DNA of 64,000 nucleotides, taken from contig CAJUDL010000011.1 of assembly GCA_910585285.1 (NCBI GenBank), positions 1 through 64,000 of the forward strand. The letters run 5' to 3'. The DNA is from an uncultured Muribaculaceae bacterium (GTDB taxonomy: Bacteria > Bacteroidota > Bacteroidia > Bacteroidales > Muribaculaceae). The stretch's first letter is position 1; each line of letters begins with the position of its first letter. The notes under the pieces were generated by a model, which searched no databases, was not told the DNA's origin, and saw only the letters and a list, made by a program, of their open reading frames with translations. Shown here piece after piece: positions 45,283-54,913 of this stretch. The translations under genes were made by a program, and so were the position numbers.

Positions 45283-47814
45283 CTATCGGGAGTGTATTCT
45301 AACCACATTGAAAGAATATGGTTCAGCTTTAAAATCAAGCATTCCTCCTTTTATAGAAACGGATGTATTACTCGGTTTAGTGCATTCCTCCTCAGGATTA
45401 CCGCAAAGGGTTGTTATTTCACCCATCGCATCTCCCGATACGTGTTGCTGCAAATCGTCAGAAACCATTACGCCAACCGGCAAAAGATTCGCGATCTTCA
45501 CTATCAGGTCTCCCGTTTCATCATCTATCACATGCGAAACCCCAAAGCGTTTTTTCACATCTTCGGATGAATCTGAAAGGGAGATAGAGCTTGAGATGTA
45601 ATGACTGCCGGAATTATTGCCATACATTCTCTGAACGTAATAATCAGGCGTAAGTCGAATGGAATCATTATTAAAAAATATAAGATCCGGACGCCAGTTG
45701 TAATGTCCGTCCTTGGCAAAAAGAGGGGCATATGAAGTCATTTCAACAACATCCGCATTCCTTTCTACATCCGTAAGATAGAGTGCAATGGTAAGAGCTG
45801 CTTCAAGTGTATTTTTTCTATCGGGCATATGAGATGCATATTCCCCAAGATAAACTTTTGGTCCCTTTCTGTCATAATTATCGTAATAATCCCTATTATT
45901 GAGATACCAGCCCGGTGCAACGTAATAGTGTTCGTCAACCATAGCCACACCTTCCTTTTTGGCAAATTTCCATCCTTCGGTATAATCCGATCCCTCGAAG
46001 AATGGACCAACCGTGCCTACTACCGTAATCTCCGGATGTTTCTGTTTGATAATGTCATGAATATATTTGAAGCGTTCTTCAAACACTTCCGTTATCATAT
46101 CTTCATTCCCTATTCCCAGATATTTAAGATTAAAAGGCTTTGGATGACCCGCTGCGGCGCGTTTCGCTCCCCATTCTGTATCCTCGCTTCCATTAGCATA
46201 TTCAATCAGATCCAATATATCTTGAACATATTTATCCATTTCAGACATAGGTATGCCACACTGCTGTCCAAGAGTTGTAATCTCATTGATAGAATGAGAA
46301 TGCGCTCTTCCTGAATTCTGACATGGCACCCCGGCAGCCAATACCGGAAGCGGCTCCGCACCCAAATCCTCACAAAACAAGAAATACTCATGATAACCTA
46401 ATCCGCGAGTCTGATGATAGTTCCAAAGATTCCTCAATGGTTTCCGACTTTCAAGAGGTCCGATAGATCCTTTCCAGTCATATATGTTGTCTAATCCATC
46501 GCCATGAGCCACACATCCTCCTGGAAAACGCACAAAACGAGGTTTTAGGTCAGCAAGTGTTTCGGCAAGATCTTTCCTCAAACCGTTGCTCCGGTTTTTA
46601 TATGTGTTCACGGGGAATAATGAAATCATATCAAGATCGCACTCGGTTTCAGCTGGGATTTCGATTGAAAGATGTGCACCGGATTGAGTACATTTTGCCT
46701 TTATCTTTCCCTCTATCTTCTGCCATCCGGTTCCGCGTGCGGTTATTTTCTTAGAACCAATCAAGGTACCATCCTTTGAAATGAGACTGACATTGAAAAC
46801 TCTCTTACCCGGATTTCCCGGCAATCTTACAAACATCGAGAAAACATAATTCTCTCCTTTCTTTACCGGGATTCCGTCGAAACCTTCATTCTTTAGCCTC
46901 AGAGATTGTTTAAAATTATTAATGCGGAGATAATGAGGATTATTCGGATGTATAGGATCCTTGTCCATAAATGTCATCTTTACCGGATTTCCGGCAAAAT
47001 CACAAAGACTCCAGGAATAAGACGGTCCCCACCCTTTCTTATGGTTCTCGCTATAATCATATTCAAAATCGCGATTCTGAACCATTTCCGCATATAGACC
47101 GCCATCAGCTGCATAACTGATATCCTCAAAGAATATGCCGATAAGCTTATCGCTGATTTTTAACGGAGATTCGTTTTTATCATGTGAGATATTTGCTGTT
47201 AAGTTTTTAAGATTGGCAAACCTTGCTGCATCATCTTTCATCAGCTCCCCTTCCAGACGTGTCTTGATTCCGCGCTCTTTTACATAAGAATACAATGAAT
47301 TCACAACCGAAGTCGGAATTTTTATTACACCTCCTTTTACATTCTTGCCATTCAAAACAATTTCTCCAGGTTTGCTTTCGACAAGACCGCAATATCCCAA
47401 TTTGCAAGAATCATCTTTTGTTGCGTATCTCTGTGGCTCCCAATTTATAAGATCCTTAGAAACGGCAGATGCGATTGTCTCCCTTTTATCGGAAACATAC
47501 CATGTTGCCATCCATCCGCCTGACGTTTTATACAGACGGGGTTCGAACATTGTCTTGTGACTTCCCCATGGACCGAAATCGGATGACACAAAGTCATATC
47601 CTGATTTCGAATTTCCGGCAGGATCACATATTGATTCCCAATTCTTTCCATCCTCACTCCATGCCATTCGCAATCCGCTTTTCCCATTAGGCTTTGAATA
47701 TGAGAAAAGATAGACAGAATCCATTTGTGAAACCGTTACATTCTCGGCATTTGCGGAAAAAGCAGCCGCAAGTGCATAGGCACCCGCAGCCGCTTTCATT
47801 ATAGATCTAAACAT
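45283..47814 (-). CDS. GH51 alpha-L-arabinofuranosidase with N-terminal propeller fragment
   Basis: 843 residues from ATG at 47814; the frame reaches a TTG at 47823. A signal peptide (about 1-23) is followed by about 130 residues of half-propeller (SEDGKNWESICDP, MFEPRLYKTSGGWMATWYVSDK), then a carbohydrate-binding-like beta domain (about 240-395). The GH51 barrel follows with acid/base Glu in YLGIGNEDM (about 571) and nucleophile in VYLGEYASHM (about 658), and a C-terminal beta sandwich closes the protein. It removes arabinofuranose side chains from plant or host-derived arabinans. It is exported, probably periplasmic. Confidence 0.9.
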   Translation of the reverse strand: MFRSIMKAAAGAYALAAAFSANAENVTVSQMDSVYLFSYSKPNGKSGLRMAWSEDGKNWESICDPAGNSKSGYDFVSSDFGPWGSHKTMFEPRLYKTSGGWMATWYVSDKRETIASAVSKDLINWEPQRYATKDDSCKLGYCGLVESKPGEIVLNGKNVKGGVIKIPTSVVNSLYSYVKERGIKTRLEGELMKDDAARFANLKNLTANISHDKNESPLKISDKLIGIFFEDISYAADGGLYAEMVQNRDFEYDYSENHKKGWGPSYSWSLCDFAGNPVKMTFMDKDPIHPNNPHYLRINNFKQSLRLKNEGFDGIPVKKGENYVFSMFVRLPGNPGKRVFNVSLISKDGTLIGSKKITARGTGWQKIEGKIKAKCTQSGAHLSIEIPAETECDLDMISLFPVNTYKNRSNGLRKDLAETLADLKPRFVRFPGGCVAHGDGLDNIYDWKGSIGPLESRKPLRNLWNYHQTRGLGYHEYFLFCEDLGAEPLPVLAAGVPCQNSGRAHSHSINEITTLGQQCGIPMSEMDKYVQDILDLIEYANGSEDTEWGAKRAAAGHPKPFNLKYLGIGNEDMITEVFEERFKYIHDIIKQKHPEITVVGTVGPFFEGSDYTEGWKFAKKEGVAMVDEHYYVAPGWYLNNRDYYDNYDRKGPKVYLGEYASHMPDRKNTLEAALTIALYLTDVERNADVVEMTSYAPLFAKDGHYNWRPDLIFFNNDSIRLTPDYYVQRMYGNNSGSHYISSSISLSDSSEDVKKRFGVSHVIDDETGDLIVKIANLLPVGVMVSDDLQQHVSGDAMGEITTLCGNPEEECTKPSNTSVSIKGGMLDFKAEPYSFNVVRIHSR

Positions 47815-47849
47815 AATCGTCAATATAGATTAAGTAAATAACTTACTTA

Positions 47850-50732
47850 TTATTTCACTATTACGAATCCTTGTTCGGAAGGAAGCGTGATAGAATACCT
47901 CACCCCTTTCTTCTTATCTTTCTTTAAAGATACGTTCTCTTTGAGCAAGGTTTCATTATCGCCATCTGAATAAATTACCGCATCTCCGGAACCTAAGAAA
48001 TCCAGATCAAGGTCAAGAGAAACGGGCTCTTTCTCTGCATTTATACCAGCAACATACCATTTCCCCGCGCTCTTACGGGCAATCACAGCATATTTACCGG
48101 GATAACCTGCAACATATTTCGTGTCTTCCCATTTGGTGGGAACCGCACGCATGTAATCAAGAGCTATAGGAGATGCATCTTCAAGATTGTTGGGTGCCAG
48201 AGCGAAATTCTGTGCCGGACTCTGATAGATAGTTGCCAGGGCAAGCTGGAATGCATCTGAGGTGCGACGTATATTTCCCTTCTCATTACTTTTATGCAGA
48301 CGTTTGTTAAGGAATGTTCCTCCGTATTCCATTGCTCCTACAGTGTTTCTGATAAACGGATGAAGAGTTGCATTCTCCGCCTCTTTGTCGCAGAAATGCT
48401 GGTTGAAAATCATGTTTTCAGAAGCGAGCACTGCCTCACTGCCGACATAATTGGGATACATTCGCTCCCACCCCCTTGGCAAAGTGCAGCCATGGAATAT
48501 CACCATCAGTCCGTGATCATCAGCATCACTCAATATATCCTCATACAGACGCATGGTTTCCTGTTTATCACCCCCAAAGAAGTCCACCTTTATTCCCTTC
48601 ACTCCAATACTTTTGAGCCAAGCCATCTCCTTCTTTCGTGTGATGGGATTGTCCATAATATTTATCGGACTCTGCTCAATATCATTCCAATAGCCGCTTG
48701 AACTATACCACAAGAGTGGAGTCACTCCCTTGGCTTTGCCATATTCTATGAGTTCGACTATCCCGTCACGTCCTATATTCTTATCCCAATAATTATCGAT
48801 AAGAGTATAAGGATAGCCCATTGCAGCTGCGAGATCAATATATTTTTTTATATCCTTTTTATTGATGCTGTTATCCTGCCAAACAATCCAGCTCCATGTC
48901 CCTTTGGCTGGCTCATATGTATTGGCGGATTCATAACGAGGTGACACTGTATTCCAGGGAGCCGTAGTCTCTACAATAGGCGCAAGATCCTTTGCAACTG
49001 TTATAGTTCTCCAGGGTGTGGACCCGGGCAATGCAAATGCGGGTTCAATTGTGCCGTTACCATTATTTTCCTCAGGCATTGGAAACGCTATTGAGAAAAC
49101 GCCATCGGTCTGATCTGTCAGTCTTGAACCGCAATATGTGCGATCAACACCTGTTTCGCTCAACAGTATCCAGCCGTTATTTCCTACACGGAATAAACCG
49201 GGGAACGTGAAACCGTGTCCATATTGTGATTTTGTGTCGAGAGGTGCATCAATTATATACTCTTCCTCATAGCTCGGTTTCGTCCTTTTCCATGCAATCA
49301 TTGCATCGCTCTGCGGAGTCAGGAAAACAGTGGAATAAGAAGGAAGATGAAAACCTGTTTTTTCTGACATTATTCTTGCAGCCCCGGTTTCTTTAGGTTT
49401 TGCAAGATTATATCTGAAAGCGATATCATTATCCGAAACCACAAACTCAACGCTCATCTTGTCACCTTTAGGATTCTTAAACTCACATGTAAGAGAATTT
49501 GCATCAAATTTCACATTCGATTTCTTAATTCTTTCATTCGAATAAGATGTATGCCATTCATTGTCATGACGGGCAATCATTCTCAGATTTTTTGAGAAAT
49601 CTCCATAGTCAGCCACGATTCCGAGAGGCGAATTCTCAAGCATCTCTATTCCATCATAGAATACATTATAGACGGGCTCGCCATTGCTCATGCCTACATC
49701 CACACGCAGTTTGCCATCCGGGCTACTCACAGAGGCGGAGCTTATTCCCTTGTCAGGATCTCCCCACTTATCTTTGAGGCGTTTAATTTCTTCGGCTGTC
49801 ACTGGAATAACCGTACCGTGACGCGGATGAAAATTCATGCTTACCGGATGCTCAACATTCTTGAAATGCTGTAGATCGGTTGATTCAGTGAAATCATAAC
49901 CTTTTTTCATATATACGTCATACATCAGAATATATTTATCCTGACCTATAAGCTTGAACGTGCCGGCGCCTTCAACAGCCTCTTTTGTCTGTTGTTTATA
50001 ATCGGGATACTCTGTCCAGTTTCCTGAAGTAAGATTCTTTGTTGTCGCAACTTTAATGCCGTTGCCATGACCTTCCGTCTTATAGAAGAGGTAATATACA
50101 CCATCCTTATAGACAATGTCTCCGTCAATACACGACTTCCCGTCTTTAGGCTGGAAAAACGGCTTTGGAGTTCCTTCAATATCTGTGAAATCCTTATTGG
50201 CATAAGCATAATAAATGATATCAGGTCCGTTGCCATGTTGCATCGACCAATAGATCAACATCTTTTTCGCTTTTGGATCATATATTGTCTGGGGCGCCCA
50301 TACTCTCTTAAGATTCTCTTGCCCGCTATATTTTTTCTGAATATTGATCACCGAATGCGTCCAGTTGATAAGGTCACAGGATTTCAATAAAACCATTCCT
50401 CTGTTGGAATCCCATCCTCTTGCGCTTACCATATCAGTCACAACCATATAAAAGCATTTGTCGGGACCACGCAGGATATGAGGATCCCTAACGCCTCCGG
50501 TTTCGCTGATTAGAGAAGATTTAATAACAGGTCGATTCCCATTCAGAGCCTTATAATCGAAACCATTATCACTCAAAGCAAAACGAATGGCTTCCTCCTC
50601 TTTTTCATTATTATTACCGGTGAAATACGTGAAAAGATATCCTACAAAATCTCTTTCTGTAGGAATCTTTGACTTTGCCGATACAGTAAGAGTTGTCAGA
50701 ACAATCAAAAGTGACAATAAACATCGTGTCAT
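47850..50732 (-). CDS. GH43-like / GH97 fusion glycoside hydrolase
   Basis: 960 residues. Signal peptide, then a five-bladed-propeller domain (about 25-335) of GH43 type with GGVRDPHILRG and the acid-like Glu in EAVEGAGTFKLIG (about 255). A GH97 domain follows (about 340-960): SPDGKLRVDVGMSNGEPVY, WSWIVWQDNSINKKDIKKY, GIKVDFFGGDKQ (Asp near 717) and YVGSEAVLASE. The Asp in KVDFF is the nucleophile position of retaining GH97 enzymes (inverting SusB-type members have Gly there), so alpha-galactosidase or beta-L-arabinopyranosidase-like activity is likelier than alpha-glucosidase. With the GH51 gene 35 bases behind, the target is probably an arabinose-containing glycan. Confidence 0.88.
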   Translation of the reverse strand: MTRCLLSLLIVLTTLTVSAKSKIPTERDFVGYLFTYFTGNNNEKEEEAIRFALSDNGFDYKALNGNRPVIKSSLISETGGVRDPHILRGPDKCFYMVVTDMVSARGWDSNRGMVLLKSCDLINWTHSVINIQKKYSGQENLKRVWAPQTIYDPKAKKMLIYWSMQHGNGPDIIYYAYANKDFTDIEGTPKPFFQPKDGKSCIDGDIVYKDGVYYLFYKTEGHGNGIKVATTKNLTSGNWTEYPDYKQQTKEAVEGAGTFKLIGQDKYILMYDVYMKKGYDFTESTDLQHFKNVEHPVSMNFHPRHGTVIPVTAEEIKRLKDKWGDPDKGISSASVSSPDGKLRVDVGMSNGEPVYNVFYDGIEMLENSPLGIVADYGDFSKNLRMIARHDNEWHTSYSNERIKKSNVKFDANSLTCEFKNPKGDKMSVEFVVSDNDIAFRYNLAKPKETGAARIMSEKTGFHLPSYSTVFLTPQSDAMIAWKRTKPSYEEEYIIDAPLDTKSQYGHGFTFPGLFRVGNNGWILLSETGVDRTYCGSRLTDQTDGVFSIAFPMPEENNGNGTIEPAFALPGSTPWRTITVAKDLAPIVETTAPWNTVSPRYESANTYEPAKGTWSWIVWQDNSINKKDIKKYIDLAAAMGYPYTLIDNYWDKNIGRDGIVELIEYGKAKGVTPLLWYSSSGYWNDIEQSPINIMDNPITRKKEMAWLKSIGVKGIKVDFFGGDKQETMRLYEDILSDADDHGLMVIFHGCTLPRGWERMYPNYVGSEAVLASENMIFNQHFCDKEAENATLHPFIRNTVGAMEYGGTFLNKRLHKSNEKGNIRRTSDAFQLALATIYQSPAQNFALAPNNLEDASPIALDYMRAVPTKWEDTKYVAGYPGKYAVIARKSAGKWYVAGINAEKEPVSLDLDLDFLGSGDAVIYSDGDNETLLKENVSLKKDKKKGVRYSITLPSEQGFVIVK

Positions 50733-51082
50733 GGTCAGTTGTTATAATTTAAATGAATTTTAAGGTTGTTTAACTTTATTATTCTTTTGAATGTTAATTC
50801 AACTTTCACAAGCGGAAAGTTGAAGTTTATAAGTTTAATAGCGCTGTGCGCAGTTTACGAGTTTATTTGTTTGATGCGAATAAATAAAAACTCTGTCATA
50901 TTCGCATCGGATAAACTTTTAAACTTATAAACCACTAAACTTTAGGTTGAAGCTTGCGAAACTTAAATACATTAAGTGTATTTTTTACACTTATTTCGCA
51001 AAGTTACACATTTTTATTCCATTCCACAAATCTTAATAGATTTTTTATTAGTGTTTTAAAACATCTAAATAATTTATCCGAT
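50733..51082 (-). promoter_or_regulatory. Structured intergenic/5' leader of the glycosidase operon
   Basis: 350 bases without a gene. The minus strand carries a perfect promoter (51030-50999). The transcribed ~260-nt leader holds several inverted repeats: two mutually exclusive hairpins (50974-50992 and 50965-50983), a 13-bp inverted repeat far apart (50825-50837 with 50920-50932) enclosing an 8-bp one (50873-50880 with 50901-50908), and a 9-bp hairpin (50799-50807 with 50815-50823). Such a leader may control translation or elongation. No promoter could be assigned to the divergent porin. Confidence 0.55.
50999..51030 (-). promoter_or_regulatory. Promoter of the GH97-GH51 operon
   Basis: On the minus strand TTTG (51030-51027), 20 bases, TAACTTTG (51006-50999): a perfect consensus match. 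The start would be near 50993, some 260 bases ahead of the first coding ATG. Confidence 0.75.
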
Positions 51083-52429
51083 ATGCTCACTAATTTAATT
51101 TATAATAAATACGGGATGACGGCAAGCGTAATAATCTTCATCTCAATACTTTGTATATTATTAACACCATCAGCCAACGCTCAATCTACCAAACATTTTG
51201 AAGATATAAGGATGGATTCGACATTAGCAGATCATAAATTAATATATTTTGGCAAAGGGGATGAACCTCTCAAAGATACGACTTCAACATTGATTCAAAG
51301 GTTTTATGAGGACCAATTCCGTCATTTTCAAGATCCTCTTGCACCTTATTTCCTTTTTTTATCAAAAGATTCAAAACTTGCTATGGGCATAGGAGGATGT
51401 GTAAGAATGAGAGGATATTTTGATTGGGGGGGAGCTTTACCTTCTCCGGGATTTGCCCCATATCTCATCCCTATGGAAAAAGATCCCCTCAAAAAAAGAA
51501 ATCTTGGAACAACACCTGCCGGCACCGCATTGTTTTTCAGAGTAATTGGAAGAAATAAACTGTTAGGGGAATATCAGGTTTATATCGAAGCTAATTTTAA
51601 CGGATATCAAGCGCGCGATTTCCATCTAAAAAAGGCCTATGCATCAATCAATGACTGGACTTTCGGTTACACGAACTCTACTTTCAGCGATCCTACTGCC
51701 CTGCCTCCTACAGTTGATGCTTCAGGACCAAATGCAAAAATGAGTGCAACATCTGTCTTGATAAGATGGTTACATAAATTGCCAAAAGGCTTTTCCGTTG
51801 CAGCATCGGTAGAAACGCCCTCCGACCAGATTGAAGTGATTCCTGAACTTACAGCGAAAGTAAACCAATATATTCCTGATGTTGCCGCATTCTTACAATA
51901 TGATTGGCAAAATTCCAGTCATATAAGATTGTCTGCAATATACAGGTCTTTGCCTTATCGAAATCTACTGTCAGGAAAAAATCATAACAAAAGCGGATAT
52001 GGAGTGCAGCTGAGCACATTGTTCCGACCTTTCTATGCCATGACAATATATGGATGCATGAATGGTGGACACGGATATGGCAGTCTGGGCGGTGACTGGC
52101 TTATGGGAGCATATGATCTTGTTGCTGATCCGGCAAAACCGGGGCAATTATATGCGCCATTATGCTATGGTGGATATATCGGACTCCAATATAATTTCAC
52201 CCCTATGATATTCGCCAGTGCGACTTTCGGAGGTACCCGCTATGCACCACGTCACGAAATCGCTTCTGATCAATATAAACAGGGACTATATATGGCAGCA
52301 AATGTTTTCTGGTATCTCACACCGCGTATTTCTTGTGCAGTGGAGTTTGATCTCGGCCGTCGCATGAATTTCAGTGGCGAAACCGCATGGGCACGTAGGC
52401 TTGGGGCATTTGTTTCGTTTTCCTTCTAA
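51083..52429 (+). CDS. Porin-like outer-membrane protein (DcaP-type)
   Basis: 448 residues from ATG at 51083; ATG at 51116 also gives a complete signal peptide (SVIIFISILCILLTPSANAQS). The frame is open 43 codons upstream but that part lacks coding character. After a linker (about 30-90) come barrel-like strands: KLAMGIGGCVRMRGYFDWG, QVYIEANFNGYQARDFHLKKAYASI, and the end RLGAFVSFSF with a terminal Phe. The layout resembles DcaP-family trimeric porins for small anionic compounds. It is divergent from the glycosidase operon and may take up its products. Confidence 0.7.
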   Translation: MLTNLIYNKYGMTASVIIFISILCILLTPSANAQSTKHFEDIRMDSTLADHKLIYFGKGDEPLKDTTSTLIQRFYEDQFRHFQDPLAPYFLFLSKDSKLAMGIGGCVRMRGYFDWGGALPSPGFAPYLIPMEKDPLKKRNLGTTPAGTALFFRVIGRNKLLGEYQVYIEANFNGYQARDFHLKKAYASINDWTFGYTNSTFSDPTALPPTVDASGPNAKMSATSVLIRWLHKLPKGFSVAASVETPSDQIEVIPELTAKVNQYIPDVAAFLQYDWQNSSHIRLSAIYRSLPYRNLLSGKNHNKSGYGVQLSTLFRPFYAMTIYGCMNGGHGYGSLGGDWLMGAYDLVADPAKPGQLYAPLCYGGYIGLQYNFTPMIFASATFGGTRYAPRHEIASDQYKQGLYMAANVFWYLTPRISCAVEFDLGRRMNFSGETAWARRLGAFVSFSF

Positions 52430-52480
52430 GTAAGAAAATTTAATCGATATATGTAAGTAAAAAAATATTTGCCATTTTGA

Positions 52481-52511
52481 TTTGAATTAAGGAATTATTT
52501 CTTTAATTTTG
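52481..52511 (+). promoter_or_regulatory. Promoter of malate dehydrogenase
   Basis: TTTG (52481-52484), 19 bases, TAATTTTG (52504-52511) on the plus strand, about 83 bases before the mdh ATG. Matches the Bacteroidetes consensus. Confidence 0.75.
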
Positions 52512-52593
52512 TGAACTGAAGGATTCCACAAAAAGACACATGTAATCCAACGATAGAACTAACCAATATTAATATCATAAATCACAGACAATT

Positions 52594-53523
52594 ATGTCAA
52601 AAGTAACCGTAGTAGGCGCCGGTAATGTAGGCGCTACAGCAGCCAATGTAATGGCTCTCCGTGAAATTGCAGACGAGGTTGTTATGATCGACATCAAAGA
52701 GGGCGTTTCTGAAGGAAAAGCCATGGATATGATGCAGACTGCAAATCTTCTCGACATGAACACCCGTATTAACGGCGTGACAAACAATTACGAAGCAACA
52801 AAAGACAGCGATGTTGTTGTCATTACTTCCGGCATTCCACGTAAACCCGGCATGACTCGTGAAGAGCTTATCGGCGTTAATGCAGGCATCGTTAAGCAGG
52901 TGACTGAAAGCGTTCTCGCTCATAGCCCCAATGCTGTGATTGTTTGCGTATCCAACCCAATGGATACAATGACATATCTTATCCACAAAGTGTCAGGTCT
53001 TCCCAAGAATCGTATCATCGGTATGGGTGGCGCACTCGACAGCAGCCGTTTCAAATATTTCCTCAGCAAAGCACTCAACGCAAATCCCAATGAGATCGAA
53101 GGCTTTGTAATCGGTGGTCACGGTGACACAACCATGATTCCTATGAAACGTTTCGCTACTCTTCGCGGTATTCCTGTAACCAACTTCCTTTCAGCAGAAG
53201 AACTTGACAAAGTTGCTGCAGACACAATGGTAGGTGGAGCAACTCTCACAAAACTTCTCGGCACCTCTGCATGGTATGCTCCCGGTGCTGCTACAGCTGA
53301 AGTTGTTGAAGCAGTTCTCCACGATCAGGATGCAATCATCCCCTGCTCTGCTCTTCTGGAAGGTGAATATGGCGAAAGCGATCTCTGCATCGGTGTTCCC
53401 TGCGTTCTCGGCAAAGGTGGTATCAAGAAAATCCTTGAGCTCGACCTCAATGAAGAAGAAAAAGCTCTCTTCAAGAAAAGCGCAGAGGCAGTTCACAAAA
53501 CAAATGCTGCCCTTCCCGCCTAA
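52594..53523 (+). CDS. mdh: Malate dehydrogenase
   Basis: 309 residues, LDH-like MDH type. NAD site VVGAGNVGATAANVMA at the N-terminus, substrate Arg loop TSGIPRKPGMTREEL near 80-93, catalytic CVSNPMDTMTYL near 115 and histidine in GGHGDTTMIPM near 173. It reduces oxaloacetate to malate in the reductive branch to succinate and propionate in Bacteroidales. Codon use is G+C-richer than surrounding genes and typical of highly expressed genes. Own promoter and terminator. Confidence 0.97.
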   Translation: MSKVTVVGAGNVGATAANVMALREIADEVVMIDIKEGVSEGKAMDMMQTANLLDMNTRINGVTNNYEATKDSDVVVITSGIPRKPGMTREELIGVNAGIVKQVTESVLAHSPNAVIVCVSNPMDTMTYLIHKVSGLPKNRIIGMGGALDSSRFKYFLSKALNANPNEIEGFVIGGHGDTTMIPMKRFATLRGIPVTNFLSAEELDKVAADTMVGGATLTKLLGTSAWYAPGAATAEVVEAVLHDQDAIIPCSALLEGEYGESDLCIGVPCVLGKGGIKKILELDLNEEEKALFKKSAEAVHKTNAALPA

Positions 53524-53597
53524 ATCTCAGCGTCATCATCCCGCTCAGCAAGTTAGACTACAGCAAAGCTAACAACCCTTGCTCAGCTTCTATAAAT

Positions 53598-53627
53598 AAA
53601 ATCCCGAGGAAAATTCCTCGGGATTTT
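53598..53627. terminator. Bidirectional terminator between mdh and the small membrane protein gene
   Basis: A 14-base perfect inverted repeat (53598-53611 with 53614-53627) with A/T-rich flanks on both sides. It ends mdh on plus and the converging unit on minus. Confidence 0.85.
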
Positions 53628-53649
53628 ATTCTATATTGCGAATTTAATT

Positions 53650-53913
53650 TTATGCGAAAACAGCCTCGACGATTATTGCAACAATGAAAAGCATACCCAT
53701 CACAAGCGCGACAAGATCAAGCTTCCTGCTGGCAGCATTGCTTGTATTATTTAAATACAGAGCTGCCAAATGACAAAAAACCATCATAAAAGCAAAGAAT
53801 ACACTTATAAAGCTCCACCATGGCATCTGCACGAAAGCCATATACACCAACCAAACAAGAATCAGCACCAATCCACCCCACGCTGCCGCTTTTGTCTTCA
53901 ATAAATTCCTCAT
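53650..53913 (-). CDS. Small three-helix membrane protein, unknown function
   Basis: 87 residues from ATG at 53913; a TTG at 53946 is in frame. Three hydrophobic segments: AAWGGLVLILVWLVYMAFV, WWSFISVFFAFMMVFCHLAALYL and LVALVMGMLFIVAIIVEAVF. No family is recognised. It follows the Spi-domain gene by 39 bases and may be co-transcribed. Confidence 0.6.
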   Translation of the reverse strand: MRNLLKTKAAAWGGLVLILVWLVYMAFVQMPWWSFISVFFAFMMVFCHLAALYLNNTSNAASRKLDLVALVMGMLFIVAIIVEAVFA

Positions 53914-53952
53914 CTTCAATTTCCCTAAAGAATTAGTTTTTCTCAATTCTTT

Positions 53953-54885
53953 CTATCTATATAATTTAAAACCATAGACTTTCCCGCTGTCAGCAAGCGC
54001 AAGAGCAACATAATAGCCGGAAGCAAGAGCCGACAAATCAAGATTCATAAGAGAGGTCTCTTTATAATATTTCTCCATCATCTGCATGCCACCGATTGCA
54101 TAAACTCGCATCATCCTGACACTTTCAGGGAAAGCAATCTCAAAATGTCCTCCACCAAGAGCCTTAACGATAGGCTTAGTCGGAGAAATCAATTCATCAA
54201 GACTGATTTGCCGTTCAAGATTCTCTTTATTCACCTCTCTGATAAAATCCTCATAAAATTTAAATGGAATCTCCTCTTCTGTAACATCATCCAGAGTGAT
54301 CTCCCTGAAGTTATCCGGATTATACAAATCGAATTCGGTAGCCTGGGGCATAAGAATCTGATTTCCTACCCTATCAAGAGATTCAAGTTTCTCACGCTGC
54401 TCATCAGAGAGAGCATTATATTCGTCGCTCCTATATGGCTCTTTAAGAATTGCTGCCACATATTGTGGCAGATTCTGCCACGCTTTCAATGCGTTCGCCG
54501 GAATTCTGGAATCATATCTGACAATCTCAATTTCCCTGGCGTATTTTGTGAGCATAGCCTTCTCTTCTTCGGAAAGCTTTTCTCTGTCAAATTTTCGTCG
54601 GGTACTATAGGCAAGTATAGGATATGCTTTATTCTCTGCCGCAATTATCACATATCCCCCTTTGGGAGAATTATAGACATAGAGTGGCGAAAAGAGCCTG
54701 TCGGTTGTGAGCTGACGACCATTCCACACCATCTGCGGAGGAGCCGTAACTTCTCCGTATGCCGCGTTAAAGAAGGTCTGAGCAAGCAAATTGGCTTCCT
54801 TGCGGGTAACAGTTTCGGCTTGTATGACGAAACAAATCGCCATACAAGCCATCACCAATATTATTATTCTTGATTTCAAGTTCAA
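53953..54885 (-). CDS. Stand-alone Spi-domain protein with T9SS-like C-terminal domain
   Basis: 310 residues. It opens at a TTG (54885), as the signal peptide (RIIILVMACMAICFVIQAETV) needs residues upstream of the first ATG. Residues about 22-110 (VTRKEANLLAQTFFNAAYG, GGYVIIAAENKAYPILAYSTRR) match the Spi/streptopain prodomain found in C10 cysteine protease precursors. No catalytic Cys/His protease domain follows. The last 60 residues (VRMMRVYAIGGMQMM ... LDLSALASGYYVALALAD) have the layout of the type IX secretion C-terminal sorting domain. It could be a secreted protease inhibitor or decoy. Confidence 0.72.
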   Translation of the reverse strand: MNLKSRIIILVMACMAICFVIQAETVTRKEANLLAQTFFNAAYGEVTAPPQMVWNGRQLTTDRLFSPLYVYNSPKGGYVIIAAENKAYPILAYSTRRKFDREKLSEEEKAMLTKYAREIEIVRYDSRIPANALKAWQNLPQYVAAILKEPYRSDEYNALSDEQREKLESLDRVGNQILMPQATEFDLYNPDNFREITLDDVTEEEIPFKFYEDFIREVNKENLERQISLDELISPTKPIVKALGGGHFEIAFPESVRMMRVYAIGGMQMMEKYYKETSLMNLDLSALASGYYVALALADSGKVYGFKLYR

Positions 54886-54913
54886 TGAAGGAGTTTAACA
54901 ACTTCAATATAAT

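Noticed and set aside
45283..52429. Full polysaccharide utilisation locus with SusC/SusD
   Set aside because: No TonB-dependent receptor or SusD-type lipoprotein is encoded; only hydrolases and a porin are present.
54145..54873. 242-residue plus-strand frame
   Set aside because: Antisense of the Spi-domain gene, no recognisable domain, and it crosses a gene with a signal peptide and coherent fold.
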